In this document: one piece after another, positions 44,069 through 53,593 of the stretch
How positions within the stretch are numbered: position 1 is the first letter of the stretch
Layout of the letters: each line of letters starts with the position of its first letter
Assembly (NCBI RefSeq): GCF_012163145.1
Contig: NZ_JAAVTX010000005.1
Location: 434,001 to 498,000, forward strand
DNA length: 64,000 nt
Direction: 5' to 3'
Source of the DNA: Falsiroseomonas frigidaquae
Lineage (GTDB): Bacteria; Pseudomonadota; Alphaproteobacteria; Acetobacterales; Acetobacteraceae
Notes under the pieces: generated by a model
What the model saw: only the letters and a program-made list of their open reading frames with translations
What the model was told of the DNA's origin: nothing
The model's database searches: none
Program-made: the position numbers and the translations under genes

Positions 44069-44734
44069 ATGGCAACTGGTCTTGATGGTCCGCGCTGGGG
44101 GCCGGCTGCGGGCGGCGCACCCCGTCACCTCGTGCTTCTGCTGCATGGGGTGGGCGCCGATGGTTTCGACCTGATCGACCTGGCACCCGGCTGGGGCAAG
44201 GCGGTGCCTGAAGCGCTGTTTATTGCGCCACATGGGCCCGAGCCCTGCGACCTCGCGCCCTATGGTCGGCAGTGGTTCAGCCTGCAGGATCGGTCCGAAG
44301 CCATGATGCTGGCTGGCGTGGAGGCCGCAGCATCGGGGCTGGCCGCCGCCATTGCCGAGACCCTGCAGGAGCTGGGTCTGACGCACCAGGACCTGGCCCT
44401 CGTCGGCTTCAGCCAGGGCGCCATGACGGCGCTGCAACTCGGGCTACGCCATCCACCCGGTTGCGCTGCCATCCTCGCCTATTCCGGGGCGATGTTGGCG
44501 CCCGCCTTGCTCCCGCCGCCACCGGAACCGCAGCCGGCCATCCTTCTTGTCCATGGCGAGGCTGATGAGGTAGTTCCTGCCGAGGCCAGCCGCATCGCGG
44601 AACGCACCCTGACCGGCGCTGCCTACGTGGTCGAGAGCGTGTTATGCCCCGGCCTCGGCCACGGCATCGACGACACCGGCATCAGCCTTGGCGCGCTTAC
44701 CCTGCAGCGCGCTCTCCGGGGCAGGGCGGCATGA
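44069..44734 (+). CDS. Phospholipase/carboxylesterase-family alpha/beta hydrolase
   Basis: 221 residues. Cytoplasmic serine hydrolase: oxyanion region LLLHGVGADGFD, nucleophile elbow VGFSQGAMTAL, acid in HGEADEVVP, His in GLGHGID. Typical of the carboxylesterase/acyl-protein thioesterase group. Divergent from gluQ across 41 bp. Confidence 0.88.
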   Translation: MATGLDGPRWGPAAGGAPRHLVLLLHGVGADGFDLIDLAPGWGKAVPEALFIAPHGPEPCDLAPYGRQWFSLQDRSEAMMLAGVEAAASGLAAAIAETLQELGLTHQDLALVGFSQGAMTALQLGLRHPPGCAAILAYSGAMLAPALLPPPPEPQPAILLVHGEADEVVPAEASRIAERTLTGAAYVVESVLCPGLGHGIDDTGISLGALTLQRALRGRAA

Positions 44735-44741
44735 CCGATAC

Positions 44742-44837
44742 ATGAAAGCATCCATTCTGCAGGTTGCACCGGCGCGACGGCACTGGCATGAAGATCAGGT
44801 CAACGCGGCGCTGCCACAGTATCTGGGGCTTGCCTAA
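44742..44837 (+). CDS. Possible 31-residue peptide or gene remnant
   Basis: A short frame from ATG at 44742 to TAA at 44837, starting 7 bp after the hydrolase stop (MKASILQVAPARRHWHEDQV then NAALPQYLGLA). Codon choice is ordinary, but there is no good ribosome site. It may be a decayed fragment of a larger protein. The rest of the 152-bp gap before the HNH gene shows nothing else. Confidence 0.2.
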   Translation: MKASILQVAPARRHWHEDQVNAALPQYLGLA

Positions 44838-44886
44838 CGTTACGAGCACCAGATTTGTCCAGTGTCGCCATTCATAGGAGTGGCGC

Positions 44887-45462
44887 TTGCCTGACGGCGG
44901 ACACTTCCAGCTTGGTCAGTCATTTCCCGCGCTCGTGCTGAACGCGGATTTCCGACCGCTGTCGTATTTCCCCCTCTCGGTCTGGGCCTGGCAGGACGCG
45001 GTCAAGGCGGTTTTCCTCGACCGTGTGTCGGTGCTGTCCGAATATGAGACGGAAGTCCACTCGCCACGTGTGACGATGCGGCTGCCCAGCGTGATCGCGC
45101 TGAAGGATTACATTCCCGCCGCCCGGCGCCCGGCCTTCACCCGCTTCAACGTGTTCCTGCGCGACAGCTTCGAATGCCAGTATTGTGGCGAGGGCCGTCC
45201 CACCCAGGATCTGACCTTCGATCACGTTATCCCGCGCAGCCGTGGGGGCCGCACGACGTGGGATAACGTGATCACCGCCTGCGGCCCCTGCAATTTGCGG
45301 AAGAGCAACAAGCTGCCGCGCGAGTGCCGCATGTTCCCTCGCCAGGTGCCACGCCAGCCGACCAGCTGGGAGTTGCAGGAGAATGGCCGCTCCTTCCCAC
45401 CGAACTACCTGCATGAAAGCTGGCGGGACTACCTGTACTGGGACAGCGAGCTGGAGAGTTAA
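44887..45462 (+). CDS. HNH endonuclease-domain protein
   Basis: 191 residues from a TTG with AGGAG 6 nt upstream. N-terminal region (ALVLNADFRPLSYFPLSVW) and C-terminal HNH zinc finger: CQYCGEG, DHVIPRSRGG, WDNVITACGPCNLRKSN. This domain order is that of a widespread, chromosomally encoded HNH family in alphaproteobacteria; it is not tied to a mobile element here. The natural substrate is unknown. Confidence 0.87.
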   Translation: MPDGGHFQLGQSFPALVLNADFRPLSYFPLSVWAWQDAVKAVFLDRVSVLSEYETEVHSPRVTMRLPSVIALKDYIPAARRPAFTRFNVFLRDSFECQYCGEGRPTQDLTFDHVIPRSRGGRTTWDNVITACGPCNLRKSNKLPRECRMFPRQVPRQPTSWELQENGRSFPPNYLHESWRDYLYWDSELES

Positions 45463-45472
45463 GCGGCCGGTT

Positions 45473-46030
45473 TCAGACGCGCTCGCTCACCTTGATCGCC
45501 ACCTTGCACCCAACCTTGATTGCGGCGCTGAGCAGCCGGTAGGCTGGCGTCAGTTCCGCCTCATTCGCCAGACCGATTTCGCGATGTTCGAGTTCCTCGG
45601 CGCGAAAGCGCTCAATGTCCTCGCGCAGCGGCGTTTCGTCGTCACCCAGCGTCGCGGCCTGGTCTCGGTAGTGCTCATCGATCGCCTCCTCCACCGCAAC
45701 GGTGCAGGCCATGGCAGCCCGGTGTCCCATCAGGGCCGTCCCGACCCCCAGCAGGAAGCCCGCGACATGCCAGATCGGCAAGATGGCGGTCGGGCGCACG
45801 CGGCGTTCGGCGATCAGACGGCTGAAGGTGTCGAGGTGGACCTGCTCCTGCGCCTTCATATGCTCCAGGATCGGGCCGAAGCGCGTGCGGCCAAGCACGG
45901 CAATCTGCCCTTCATAGATGCGCTTCGCCCCGTACTCTCCCGCATGATCCACGCGGATTGTGCGGCTGACATAGTCACGCGGGGTCGGGTCGCCCGGCAG
46001 GCGACCCTCCACGGTCTCTCGGCTCGGCAT
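45473..46030 (-). CDS. coq7: Demethoxyubiquinone hydroxylase Coq7
   Basis: 185 residues. Di-iron enzyme of ubiquinone synthesis. Ligands visible: Glu in IRVDHAGEYGA, Glu and His in HMKAQEQVHLD, Glu in VAVEEAIDEHY, Glu and His in EELEHREIG. GAGGAGG 5 nt before the ATG is a strong ribosome site. The start shares one base with the dsbB stop, so the two are cotranscribed. Confidence 0.94.
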   Translation of the reverse strand: MPSRETVEGRLPGDPTPRDYVSRTIRVDHAGEYGAKRIYEGQIAVLGRTRFGPILEHMKAQEQVHLDTFSRLIAERRVRPTAILPIWHVAGFLLGVGTALMGHRAAMACTVAVEEAIDEHYRDQAATLGDDETPLREDIERFRAEELEHREIGLANEAELTPAYRLLSAAIKVGCKVAIKVSERV

Positions 46031-46521
46031 CAGAACCTCCTCTCGCGAAGCGCCTGGCGCAGCGTCCAGATGGTCAGCAGCGCTGCATAGATCAGGTTCA
46101 TCGCCGCGACGGAAAGGGGCAGGCCAGGGAACAGATAGGCCGGCTCATCACAGGGCTTGGTGGGCAGCGGCGCCATGTTCAGTAGAAGGTCGTCGACGCT
46201 GGTTCCGGCCCCGACGCCGGGCGCCAGGCAGGCCGGCAGCGGCGATGGCCACCAGCCCTGCTCCACACCCACATGCAGCGCCGCGATCGCTGCCGAGACG
46301 GCGATGGCCAGCCCCACTCCGCCGAGCAGCCAGGCTCGCCACCGCGGCGGCGCCGCCAGGGCCAGCAGGGCAAGCCCGGCCGCCACCCAATAGGGCCAGC
46401 GTTGCCAGAGGCAGAGGGCGCAGGGTGCGAGGCCCGGCCAATACTCGAAGCCCATGGCTGCAAGCGGCGCCGCCGCAGCCAGGATCGCGATGATGAGGGG
46501 AAGTGCCATGACCCGATTCAT
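46030..46521 (-). CDS. dsbB: DsbB-family disulfide bond formation protein
   Basis: 163 residues from ATG at 46521 (ATG at 46509 is also possible; neither has a good ribosome site). Four membrane spans; first redox pair in LAPCALCLWQRW and second pair at PACLAPG and KPCDEPAY in a periplasmic loop. Passes electrons from DsbA-type partners to quinone, a sensible neighbour for coq7. No dsbA gene nearby. Confidence 0.87.
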   Translation of the reverse strand: MNRVMALPLIIAILAAAAPLAAMGFEYWPGLAPCALCLWQRWPYWVAAGLALLALAAPPRWRAWLLGGVGLAIAVSAAIAALHVGVEQGWWPSPLPACLAPGVGAGTSVDDLLLNMAPLPTKPCDEPAYLFPGLPLSVAAMNLIYAALLTIWTLRQALRERRF

Positions 46522-46604
46522 CCGCCAGCACGCTGGCCGCGGCAACTGGACCCTTGGACGGCGCGGCCATACCGTAACGGCGTATCCTGAGGGGAATCGC
46601 CGAC

Positions 46605-47231
46605 ATGCTGCGCATCTGGGGCCGTGCCAACTCGTCGAACGTCATGAAGGTCCTGTGGCTTTGCGAGGAGCTCGGCCTGCCCTTCGAGCGGATCGACGCC
46701 GGCGGCGCCTTCGGCAAGACGCGCGAGCCCGTTTATCTCGCCATGAACCCAAACGCGCTGGTCCCCACCATTGTGGAAGCGGATGGATTTGCCCTGTGGG
46801 AAAGCAACGCCATCCTGCGCTATCTGGCGCGGTCGCGAGCGCCCGGCAATCCGATTTACCCTGCCGATCTGCGCCTCGCCGCCGATTGCGACCGCTGGAT
46901 GGATTGGCAGGTGGCAGCGGTGAATCGGCCGATGACCGCGGTTTTCTTCACCTACGTCCGCATCCCGGAAGCGGATCGTGACTGGCCCGCCACCCAGAAG
47001 GCGCGTAGCGAGGCGGAGACGCTCTGGGCCATGCTCGACAAGCACTTGGCTGGGCGCCCCTTCATCACCGGCGAAGACTTCACCCTCGCCGACATCGCGC
47101 TGGGTATCTACGCGCATCGCTGGTTTACCCTGCCGATCGAGCGGGCGGAGATGCCGAACCTGCGTGGTTGGTACGACCGCCTGCTGCTCCGCCCCGGCTG
47201 TGCCAAATATGCCTCCGGCCCGCTGACCTGA
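46605..47231 (+). CDS. Glutathione S-transferase
   Basis: 208 residues. N-terminal thioredoxin fold (MLRIWGRANSSNVMKVLWLCEELGLPFERID) with NPNALVPTIV and ESNAILRYLA glutathione-binding motifs, then an all-helical C-terminal domain (TGEDFTLADIALG N-capping box). Class-specific substrate is not predictable. Confidence 0.9.
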   Translation: MLRIWGRANSSNVMKVLWLCEELGLPFERIDAGGAFGKTREPVYLAMNPNALVPTIVEADGFALWESNAILRYLARSRAPGNPIYPADLRLAADCDRWMDWQVAAVNRPMTAVFFTYVRIPEADRDWPATQKARSEAETLWAMLDKHLAGRPFITGEDFTLADIALGIYAHRWFTLPIERAEMPNLRGWYDRLLLRPGCAKYASGPLT

Positions 47232-47235
47232 CGCC

Positions 47236-47789
47236 TCAGCGGCTGGCGCCCGGGGTCCAGGTCACATCCCGCGCGCCATTGCCGTTGAGCCGGCGCGACA
47301 GCACGAAGAGGTGGTCCGAGAGACGGTTCAGATAGCGGATCACGGCGGGGTTAACTGCGTCCGCGGTCGCGAGGGAAACGACATCCCGCTCTGCCCGGCG
47401 CACAATGGTGCGGGCAAGGTGGGCATGGGCCGCACCGGCGCTGCCGCCCGGTAGAACGAAGCTCCGCAGCGGCGGGACCAGCGCGTTCATCTCGGCCAGT
47501 TCAGCTTCCAGCCGCAGACACTGTGTGTCGCTCACCCGCAGCCTGTCCGCTCCCACACCGGGCACGCACAGATCCGCGCCGAGGTCGAACAGATCGTTCT
47601 GGATGCGGGCCAGCATGGCGTCGGCCACCCGGTCACCCTCCAGATGCAGACGCACCAATCCGATCACGGCATTGGCCTCATCCACCGTGCCATAGGCCGC
47701 CACGCGCAGCGCATCCTTCCGCACCCGGGACCCGTCGCCGAGCGAGGTCTCCCCGGCGTCACCGCCACGGGTCGTGATTACATCCAACC

Positions 47790-47796
<7 letters not shown>
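47236..47796 (-). CDS. PduO-type cob(I)alamin adenosyltransferase
   Basis: 186 residues. Makes adenosylcobalamin from cob(I)alamin and ATP. Signatures: TTRGGDAGETSLGDGSRVRKD (ATP loop), RVAAYGTVDEANAVIGL, RIQNDLFDLGADL, and VIRYLNRLSDHLFVLSR. AAGGAG 7 nt before the ATG. Overlaps the end of the TonB gene by 7 nt and lies in the same direction as metH, a cobalamin enzyme. Confidence 0.93.
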
Positions 47797-48677
<881 letters not shown>

Positions 48678-48710
48678 GAAGCCCGTGCTATGTCCTTGAT
48701 AGCGCGAGTA

Positions 48711-51700
48711 CTAGACCGAAAAGTACTTGGCGCGGGGGTGGTGCAGCACGATGGCGCTTGTCGATTGCTCTGGGTGAAGCTGCCACTCGTCGGAGAGCGA
48801 GACGCCGATACGCTCCGACTTCAGCAGCCGCAGCAGGCCTTCCTGGTCCTCCAGCTTGGGGCAGGCTGGATAGCCGAAGGAATAGCGACCGCCGCGATAG
48901 GATTGCTGGAGCATCCGGTCCATGTCGCGGTCGTCCTCTCCGGCATAGCCCAGTTCGGCGCGGATGCGCTTGTGGACGTATTCCGCCATCGCCTCCGCCA
49001 TCTCCACCGACAGGCCGTGCAGATAGAGGTAGTCCTGGTACCGGTTGTCCTCGAACCACTCCCGCGCGACGTCGGATGCCTTCTGGCCGACCGTCACCAC
49101 CTGCATGCCGATCACGTCACGGCCTTCGGGCCCTTCGTCGATGTCGCGCACGAAGTCGGCGATGCACTCGCCATCCGGCTTGGGCTGGCGCGGCAGGTTG
49201 AAGCGGCAGACCTCCGTCACGCCATCCTCGGCGAACAGCACCAGGTCGTTGCCCTGGCCGGCGCATTTCCAGTAGCCGTAGATGGCCTGCGGCTTGAGGA
49301 TCTTCTGTTCCTCCGCCAGCGCCAGCATGCGCTTCAGCACCGGGCGAAGTTCCTGCTTGGCCCAACCCAGGAAATCCTCCAGCGATCGGCCGGCCTTCCG
49401 GAAGCCCCACTGGAATTGGTACAGGCTGCGCTCATTGATGAAGGGAATGATCGCCTTCGGCGGCGCCTCCACCACCCGTGCGCCCCAGAAGGGCGGCACC
49501 GGCACGGCGCTTTCGGCCGCGACTCGGCGGCGCCGTTCCTGTGCATAGGCCAGGTCGACAGGCGCGAAACCGCGCGGATCGGCCTGGCCGAGCGTGCGCT
49601 TCTCGTTCTTCGCCTTACCGACGCGCTTCGCCTGCAGGGCGGAGAGATAATCCTCGAAGCCGTTGCCCATCACCTTGTCCATCAGGTGCAGGCCATCGAA
49701 GGCATCCCGCGCATAGGCCACGCGCCCGCAGGCATAGGCCTTCACGCAGTCATCCTCGACGTAGTTGCGGGTCAGCGCGGCGCCGCCGAGCATCACCGGA
49801 ATGTCGATGCCCTGGCGGCTCATCTCCTCCAGGTTCTCGCGCATTACGACTGTCGACTTCACCAGCAACCCCGACATGCCGATGGCATGCGCCTTATGTT
49901 CCTTGGCGGCTGCGACGATGTCGAGCAGCGGCACCTTGATGCCAAGGTTGACCACTTTGTAGCCGTTGTTGGTCAGGATGATGTCGACCAAGTTCTTGCC
50001 GATGTCATGCACGTCGCCCTTCACCGTGCCGAGCACGATGGTACCCTTCTCCTGGCCTTCGACCTTCTCCATGAGTGGCTCGAGGTAGGCCACGGCGGCT
50101 TTCATCGTCTCCGCAGATTGCAGCACGAAGGGAAGCTGCATCTTGCCGGCACCGAACAGCTCGCCCACGACCTTCATGCCGTCCAGCAGCACGTCGTTGA
50201 TGATCGACAGCGGCGTGTTGCCCTGGTCGAGCGCGACCTGCAGTTCCTCGCCCAGCCCCTTGCGGTCGCCGTCGACGATGCGGTCCTTGAGCCGGCCTTC
50301 GACCGTCTCGGCGCGGACCTTCTTGACGTTGTCGGCCGCCTTACGGCCCGAGAAGAGCTCCAGCACCTTCTGCAGCGGGTCGTAGCCCTCCCGCCTGCGA
50401 TCGAAGATCAGGTCCTCGACCACCTCCACCTCCTCCGGCGGAATCTGGTGCAGCGGCTTGATCTTGGAAACGTGGACGATGGCGCCGGTCATGCCCGCCT
50501 TCACGGCGTGGTCCAGGAACACGCTGTTGAGCACGTGCCGCGCCGCCGGGTTCAGGCCAAAGGAGATGTTGGACAGGCCGAGGATGATCTGGATGTCGGG
50601 GAACTTCTCCCGGATCATGCGGATGCCGTCCAGCGTCCACAGGCCGAGCTTGCGGTCATCCTCATTGCCGGTGGCGATTGTGAAGGTCAGCGGGTCGATC
50701 AGCAGGTCGGACTGAGCCAAGCCGTACTTGTTGCAGGCAAAATCCACCAGCCGCTCGGCAATGCGAAGCTTGTCCTCGGCTGTCTTCGCCATGCCAACCT
50801 CGTCGATGGTCAGCGCGATAACCGCGGCACCGAACTTCTTGGCCAGCTTCAGGCGATCATGCGCCGCCTCCTCGCCGTCCTCGAAGTTGATCGAGTTGAT
50901 GATGGGCTTGCCACCATGCAGCTTCAGCGCGGCCTCGATCACCGGCGTTTCCGTCGAGTCGATCACCAGCGGACTGTTCACGCTGCTGGTGAAGCGGCGG
51001 ATGACCTCGTCCATCTCCTGCGTCTCGTTGCGGCCGACGAAGGCGGTGCAGATGTCGAGGCTGTTCGATCCCTCCGCCACCTGCTCGCGCCCGATGGCGA
51101 CGCAGCCATCCCAGTCATGCGCCTCCTGGCGCTGCCGCCACAGCTTGGAGCCGTTGGCGTTGCAGCGCTCGCCGATCGAGAAGTAGCTGTTCTCCTGCCG
51201 CAGCGATGTCGCGCCATACAGGCTGGCGACGGAAGGCACCCAGATAGGCTTGCGCGGCACCGGCGCCGGCCGGTGCCGCGCACCACCCAGCTTACGCAGC
51301 AGCTGGTCCAGCGCCTGGATATGCGGGGTGGAGGTACCGCAGCAGCCGCCGATCAGGTTAAGCCCATCCTCGACGATGAAGCGTTCCATCCAGCTCGCCA
51401 GATCATTCGGCCCGAGCGGGTAATGCGTCTTGCCATCCACCAGTTCCGGCAGGCCCGCATTCGGCTGCACGCTGATCAGGCCGGGCCAGTTCTGCGACAG
51501 CCAGCGCACATGCTCCGCCATCTCCTGCGGGCCGGTGGCGCAGTTCAGGCCAATCAGCGGGACGTCGAGCGCATGTACCACCGTCGTCGCGGCCGCAATG
51601 TCCGGGCCGACAAGCAGAGTGCCGGTGGTCTCGACCGTCACCTGCACGAAGATCGGAATGTCAGACTTCGCCCGGGCGCGGGCGATCTTGGCGGCGTTCA

Positions 51701-52211
51701 CCGCGGCCTTGATGAACAGCGTGTCCTGGTTCGTTTCGGTCAGCAACGCATCCGCGCCACCGGCGATCAGCCCCTCGCATTGCAGGACCAGCGCCGCTTC
51801 CAGCGCGTCGTAACCGATATTGCCGAGGCTCGGCAGCTTGGTGCCCGGGCCGATATCGCCGATCACCCAGCGATGCCGGCCATCGGCGAAGCTCTCCGCC
51901 GCCTCGCGCGCCAGCTCGACCGACAGCTTGTTGATCTCGAACGCCTTGTCCTCCAGCTCGAACTCACCGAGCGTCACCGGGGACCCGCCGAAACTGTTGG
52001 TCAGCACCATGTCGGCGCCAGCCTCGTAGTAGCCGCGGTGGATTTCACGAACCAGGTCGGGGCGCGAGAGGTTCAGCACCTCCGTGCAGTTCTCCTTGCC
52101 CCAGAAATCGCGGTCGACATCCAGCGTCAGTGCCTGGACGCGGCTACCCATGCCGCCGTCGCACAGCAGAACCTGGTCCTTGAGCGCGTCGAGAAGATGC
52201 GGGCGAGACAT
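48711..52211 (-). CDS. metH: Cobalamin-dependent methionine synthase MetH
   Basis: 1166 residues from the ATG at 52211 (AAGGG 10 nt upstream). Transfers the methyl group of methyltetrahydrofolate to homocysteine. Domains in order: homocysteine-binding barrel with zinc cysteines in GLNCATGP and GGCCGTST; pterin-binding (INSINFEDGE region, ILGLSNISFGL); cobalamin-binding with the DxHxxG loop in VKGDVHDIGKNLVD and the SGLLVKS segment; reactivation domain with RGGRYSFGYPACP. Slightly shorter than E. coli MetH (1227) but complete. It follows the ArsR-methyltransferase gene by 14 bp, probably one transcript. Confidence 0.96.
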   Translation of the reverse strand: MSRPHLLDALKDQVLLCDGGMGSRVQALTLDVDRDFWGKENCTEVLNLSRPDLVREIHRGYYEAGADMVLTNSFGGSPVTLGEFELEDKAFEINKLSVELAREAAESFADGRHRWVIGDIGPGTKLPSLGNIGYDALEAALVLQCEGLIAGGADALLTETNQDTLFIKAAVNAAKIARARAKSDIPIFVQVTVETTGTLLVGPDIAAATTVVHALDVPLIGLNCATGPQEMAEHVRWLSQNWPGLISVQPNAGLPELVDGKTHYPLGPNDLASWMERFIVEDGLNLIGGCCGTSTPHIQALDQLLRKLGGARHRPAPVPRKPIWVPSVASLYGATSLRQENSYFSIGERCNANGSKLWRQRQEAHDWDGCVAIGREQVAEGSNSLDICTAFVGRNETQEMDEVIRRFTSSVNSPLVIDSTETPVIEAALKLHGGKPIINSINFEDGEEAAHDRLKLAKKFGAAVIALTIDEVGMAKTAEDKLRIAERLVDFACNKYGLAQSDLLIDPLTFTIATGNEDDRKLGLWTLDGIRMIREKFPDIQIILGLSNISFGLNPAARHVLNSVFLDHAVKAGMTGAIVHVSKIKPLHQIPPEEVEVVEDLIFDRRREGYDPLQKVLELFSGRKAADNVKKVRAETVEGRLKDRIVDGDRKGLGEELQVALDQGNTPLSIINDVLLDGMKVVGELFGAGKMQLPFVLQSAETMKAAVAYLEPLMEKVEGQEKGTIVLGTVKGDVHDIGKNLVDIILTNNGYKVVNLGIKVPLLDIVAAAKEHKAHAIGMSGLLVKSTVVMRENLEEMSRQGIDIPVMLGGAALTRNYVEDDCVKAYACGRVAYARDAFDGLHLMDKVMGNGFEDYLSALQAKRVGKAKNEKRTLGQADPRGFAPVDLAYAQERRRRVAAESAVPVPPFWGARVVEAPPKAIIPFINERSLYQFQWGFRKAGRSLEDFLGWAKQELRPVLKRMLALAEEQKILKPQAIYGYWKCAGQGNDLVLFAEDGVTEVCRFNLPRQPKPDGECIADFVRDIDEGPEGRDVIGMQVVTVGQKASDVAREWFEDNRYQDYLYLHGLSVEMAEAMAEYVHKRIRAELGYAGEDDRDMDRMLQQSYRGGRYSFGYPACPKLEDQEGLLRLLKSERIGVSLSDEWQLHPEQSTSAIVLHHPRAKYFSV

Positions 52212-52225
52212 GCGGGGCATACCCT

Positions 52226-53164
52226 TCAGCGAGACGGGACAGGAATGGAAACCGGCTGGCGCTCGGCCAACCAAAGCCGCACAGCAAGCGGCCCATCGAT
52301 GCTGCGCGCCGTACGCAGCGCACAGCCCGCGGCACCGAGCCAGCCAGCCATCTGCGCATCATCGAAACCAGGCCAACGATGTGCATGCCGGCCAAGCAGA
52401 TCGGCCCGCGCATGCGGCGCAAGGTCGACAATCAACAGCAGGCCTTCGGGCCGTAGGACTCGCGCCGCCTCGGCCAGTGCAGCGGCCGGATCCTCGGCGT
52501 AGTGCAGCACCATCTGCAGCGTCACGGCATCGAAGCCCGCATCCGGCAGTGGCAGGCGATACATGTCGGCCTGGCGCACCGAGCAGTGGCTCAGCCCCCG
52601 CTCCGCCAGGCGTGCGCGCGCCAGCGCCAACATCTCCCGGCTCGCATCGACACCAAGCGCGCCGGCGCAGCGGGGCGCGAGGATCTCCAGCAGCCGGCCG
52701 GTACCACTGCCGATATCCAGCAGCCGATCGAGACGCTCGGGAAGCGCCTGGAGCAGCGCTGATTCGATCTCGGCGGCCGGCAATTCCAGCGCCCGCATTT
52801 CGTCCCAGTCCGCGCCATGGCGCCGAAATGCATCCGAGGCTGCACGCGCCCGTTCCGCCGCCAGCCTGGCCGCGGCGCGACGGTCGGCCGCCAGAAGGGG
52901 ATCATCCTCCGGCAGCCGGGCCAGGATCTGGCGCGCCAGGTCGGCATCGGCCGGCAACTGGAAGAAGACGTTGGCGCCCTCCGGCATCCGCTCCAGCAAA
53001 CCTGCCTCCACCAGCAGCTTCAGGTGCCGGGAAAGCCGGGGCTGCGACTGGCCGAGAATGCCGCACAGGTCCGAAACGCAGAATGAACCGCGCCCGCAAA
53101 GCGACAGCAGGCGGAGCCGCGTCGGCTCGGCGGAGGCGCGAAGCTGGGCCAGGAGATCGTCCAT
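52226..53164 (-). CDS. ArsR-family regulator fused to SAM-methyltransferase domain, SahR-like
   Basis: 312 residues. N-terminal winged helix (TRLRLLSLCGRGSFCVSDLCGILGQSQPRLSRHLKLLVEAGLLE) and a C-terminal class I methyltransferase fold (LLDIGSGTGRLLEIL, VDASREMLALAR, FDAVTLQMVLHYAEDP). This architecture and position before metH match SahR, a described regulator of the S-adenosylmethionine cycle that senses S-adenosylhomocysteine. A 22-bp palindrome lies 13 bp upstream of its start. Function by analogy; the enzyme domain may be only a sensor. Confidence 0.85.
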   Translation of the reverse strand: MDDLLAQLRASAEPTRLRLLSLCGRGSFCVSDLCGILGQSQPRLSRHLKLLVEAGLLERMPEGANVFFQLPADADLARQILARLPEDDPLLAADRRAAARLAAERARAASDAFRRHGADWDEMRALELPAAEIESALLQALPERLDRLLDIGSGTGRLLEILAPRCAGALGVDASREMLALARARLAERGLSHCSVRQADMYRLPLPDAGFDAVTLQMVLHYAEDPAAALAEAARVLRPEGLLLIVDLAPHARADLLGRHAHRWPGFDDAQMAGWLGAAGCALRTARSIDGPLAVRLWLAERQPVSIPVPSR

Positions 53165-53176
53165 GCGCTTGCAAAT

Positions 53177-53198
53177 GACATAAAGATATCCTTATGTC
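53177..53198. promoter_or_regulatory. 22-bp palindrome, candidate SahR-type operator
   Basis: Arms GACATAA and TTATGTC flank a GATATC centre; 20 of 22 positions are symmetric. It lies between the ArsR-methyltransferase gene (start 53164, leftward) and the CobW-like gene (start 53205, rightward), close to both starts, so a bound dimer would block both. This resembles the AT-rich palindromes reported for SahR; I am recalling that motif from memory. Confidence 0.65.
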
Positions 53199-53204
53199 TA
53201 GCGC

Positions 53205-53576
53205 ATGACTTGGTCCCTTGATGCCCGCATCCCGTTGCGTCTGCTCAGCCCGCCTCACCTGGAAGCGGCACTCCAGGGCGCGCCCGCCACAGCCCTGCTC
53301 GTGGAAGGGGTCGGGCTTGAGCAGATAGCCGCGCCAGCGGTGTTCCAGATGCCGTTCCTACCTGGTGAGCAGACGCACAAGGTGGATTGCAGTTGCTGTG
53401 CCGGCCGCGGGGCGGTGGCGGAGGCATTGGACCGGATGTTCCAGGCCCGCATCCGCGGGCGCTGCGCCTGGTTTGATCAGGTAATCGGCGTGATCGGCAC
53501 CGTTGAAGCGCAGCGCGAGGTACTTGGAGCACTGGACCAGGACCCCCTAGCGCGCGCCCGATTCCGGCTCGTCTGA
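53205..53576 (+). CDS. CobW/COG0523-like protein lacking the GTP-binding P-loop
   Basis: 123 residues. The C-terminal half resembles the middle of COG0523 metal-chaperone GTPases: CSCCAGRGAVAEALDRMF corresponds to their GCxCC..RGDL..AL segment, and ALDQDPLARARFRL to the DPxLAxxFRL segment after the ETTGLADP region, here changed to IGTVEAQ. No GxxGxGKT loop exists, so it cannot bind GTP in the normal way. No ribosome site is visible upstream; translation may be leaderless. Divergent from the SahR-like gene across the palindrome. Real gene or decayed remnant cannot be decided by reading. Confidence 0.6.
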   Translation: MTWSLDARIPLRLLSPPHLEAALQGAPATALLVEGVGLEQIAAPAVFQMPFLPGEQTHKVDCSCCAGRGAVAEALDRMFQARIRGRCAWFDQVIGVIGTVEAQREVLGALDQDPLARARFRLV

Positions 53577-53593
53577 CGCCGAAGGTTCTGCCT

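Noticed and set aside
44887-45462. HNH protein as a homing endonuclease or restriction enzyme
   Set aside because: No intron, methyltransferase or mobile-element context; it looks like a stable chromosomal family.
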